Source: Bacillota bacterium
GTDB taxonomy: Bacteria; Bacillota; Clostridia; Lachnospirales; Lachnospiraceae
Reading direction: 5' to 3'
Assembly (NCBI GenBank): GCA_023428885.1
Contig: JAEYWQ010000141.1
Coordinates: 1 to 6,230 of the forward strand
DNA: 6,230 nucleotides
Below the pieces are notes generated by a model. The model searched no databases. It was not told the origin of the DNA and was given only the letters and a program-made list of their open reading frames with translations. A program made the translations under genes and the position numbers. This document shows, one piece after another, positions 5,512 to 6,230 of this stretch (position 1 is its first letter; each line of letters opens with the position of its first letter).

Positions 5512-6030
5512 TTAATCTCTCTCCAGAATATAAAATTCAGTTTGAGGTTGTAATACAAGTTCCAACTCTTTTTTGTCTATATTATAAGAATATAGTGCAT
5601 ATTCTTCTATCTGTCGAAAACCTTCATTTTCTCCTAGCTTAACAAAGGAAGGATCACTTATGAAATAAATCTTTCCCTGATGATACAATGGAAAAGAACC
5701 AAGATAATTCGTCTTTACCATTTCGGTCGATTGACTATTCCCATGTACAATATATGTAAGACTATTCCAGTTTCTTTCTGTAAAACATGCATATTTGCCA
5801 TCATGAATATTATAGACATAATCATCAAGCTCAACTTTATTTAGCTCCTTTATTGTGTTAGGCTTGTTTTTAAGAAAACCTCTTGGATTACCGCCAGGTA
5901 TTTTATCCATAAATTGATTTGTAGAGATATCAAACAATCCTAACTCATCATTTGATATCAATAAAAACATGTTTTCTTGTATCATCAAATTAGCAACAAA
6001 AAAAGAAGCTATGACCAAGTCATGCTTCAT
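5512..6030 (-). CDS. Hypothetical protein, possibly a gene fragment (beta-propeller-like)
   Basis: A 172-residue frame that I do not recognise. It is rich in short beta-strand stretches: MFLLISNDELGLFDISTNQF (21-40), KYACFTERNW, GKIYFISD and ALYSYNIDKKELELVL (about 144-159), resembling blades of six-bladed beta-propeller or DUF5050-like extracytoplasmic proteins. Those are normally longer and carry a signal or lipoprotein peptide; here the first 20 residues (hydrophobic VIASFFVANLMI without a positively charged start or cleavage site) are a poor signal. No Shine-Dalgarno precedes ATG 6030 or the inner ATGs at 5985 and 5970. A weak promoter (TTTTGA, 17 bp, TATAAC at 6082-6054) may exist. It follows the 23S gene on the same strand and is bracketed by direct repeats. 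It may be a C-terminal fragment left by a rearrangement, or a weakly expressed real gene. Confidence 0.5.
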   Translation of the reverse strand: MKHDLVIASFFVANLMIQENMFLLISNDELGLFDISTNQFMDKIPGGNPRGFLKNKPNTIKELNKVELDDYVYNIHDGKYACFTERNWNSLTYIVHGNSQSTEMVKTNYLGSFPLYHQGKIYFISDPSFVKLGENEGFRQIEEYALYSYNIDKKELELVLQPQTEFYILERD

Positions 6031-6067
6031 TTTTATTTTGTTTATATTAATAAGTTATAGCGAATGT

Positions 6068-6119
6068 ATTGTACTCTCAAAACTTCACATTGAAATATTT
6101 TTAATTATTTAACAAACCA
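6068..6119. repeat. Direct repeat, copy adjoining the 23S gene
   Basis: ATTGTACTC (6068-6076), GAAATATTT (6092-6100) and ATTTAACAAACCA (6107-6119) match the blocks at 5465-5491. Lying immediately after the 23S rRNA 3' end, this is probably the original rRNA-operon flank, which often contains conserved processing sequence. The hairpin potential in it is weak (TTCA/TGAA only), so it is not a terminator. Confidence 0.6.
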
Positions 6120-6120
6120 T

Positions 6121-6230
6121 TTAGGTTAAGCCCTCGACCTATTAGTAACAATCAGCTACATGTGTTACCACACTTCCACCTTTGTCCTATCAACCTTGTC
6201 GTCTTCAAGGGGTCTTACTAGCTTATGCTA
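6121..6230 (-). rRNA. 23S ribosomal RNA, 3' end (partial)
   Basis: The reverse complement reads GACCCCTTGAAGACGACAAG and GTTGATAGG, then ACTAATAGGTCGAGGGCTTAACC, which is the conserved 3' terminus of bacterial 23S rRNA in the form typical of Clostridia. The mature end is about 6121-6124; the remaining nearly 2.8 kb lies beyond the right edge. The rRNA operon is therefore transcribed leftward into this window. No 5S gene follows within the 90 bp before the next frame or anywhere else in the window. Confidence 0.94.

Noticed and set aside
5465..6119. Insertion sequence or target-site duplication around the 172-codon frame
   Set aside because: No transposase and no terminal inverted repeats, and the repeats are several spaced blocks rather than one exact short duplication.

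Overview
The window is AT-rich DNA with clostridial-style ribosome binding sites (AGGAG-type, 6-9 nt before ATG), sigma-A-like promoters and short tight operons. Protein types (an alpha-galacturonidase of glycoside hydrolase family 4, AraC regulators, a GH18 enzyme without signal peptide) and the 3' end of a 23S rRNA gene suggest a plant-polysaccharide-using member of the Clostridia, probably Lachnospiraceae. The taxonomic call is inference.

Layout: (1) 1-692, minus: N-terminal half of an LplD-like alpha-galacturonidase, running off the left edge. (2) 875-1738, plus: a divergent cupin-type AraC activator, probably the regulator of pectin/galacturonide use. It ends in a hairpin that also serves the convergent gene. 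(3) 4256-1782, minus: a near-consensus promoter, a 34-codon remnant of what looks like a zinc-dependent phospholipase C-type gene, then a SpoIIAA/STAS-like small protein, a dCTP deaminase, a DUF4177 protein and a cytoplasmic GH18 enzyme. All point the same way and may be co-transcribed. (4) 4309-5355, plus: a promoter, a leader with two dyads, and an AraC-HTH plus GyrI-like effector-binding regulator, closed by a strong bidirectional terminator. (5) 6230-5512, minus: the 23S rRNA 3' end, then an unrecognised 172-codon reading frame with no ribosome binding site, flanked by direct repeats of the post-23S sequence. No 5S rRNA gene follows the 23S gene.

How the genes fit together: the AraC/alpha-galacturonidase pair is a standard divergent regulator-target arrangement. 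The minus-strand cluster mixes nucleotide metabolism, a glycosidase and two small proteins with no obvious common pathway. The right end looks rearranged, with a gene or gene fragment placed in the 3' flank of a ribosomal RNA operon.

No clear new multi-gene system is visible. The points most worth following are the truncated gene that has lent its promoter and start region to the cluster, an 11-bp motif shared by the two divergent promoter regions at 4040-4325, and the repeat-flanked frame behind the 23S gene.
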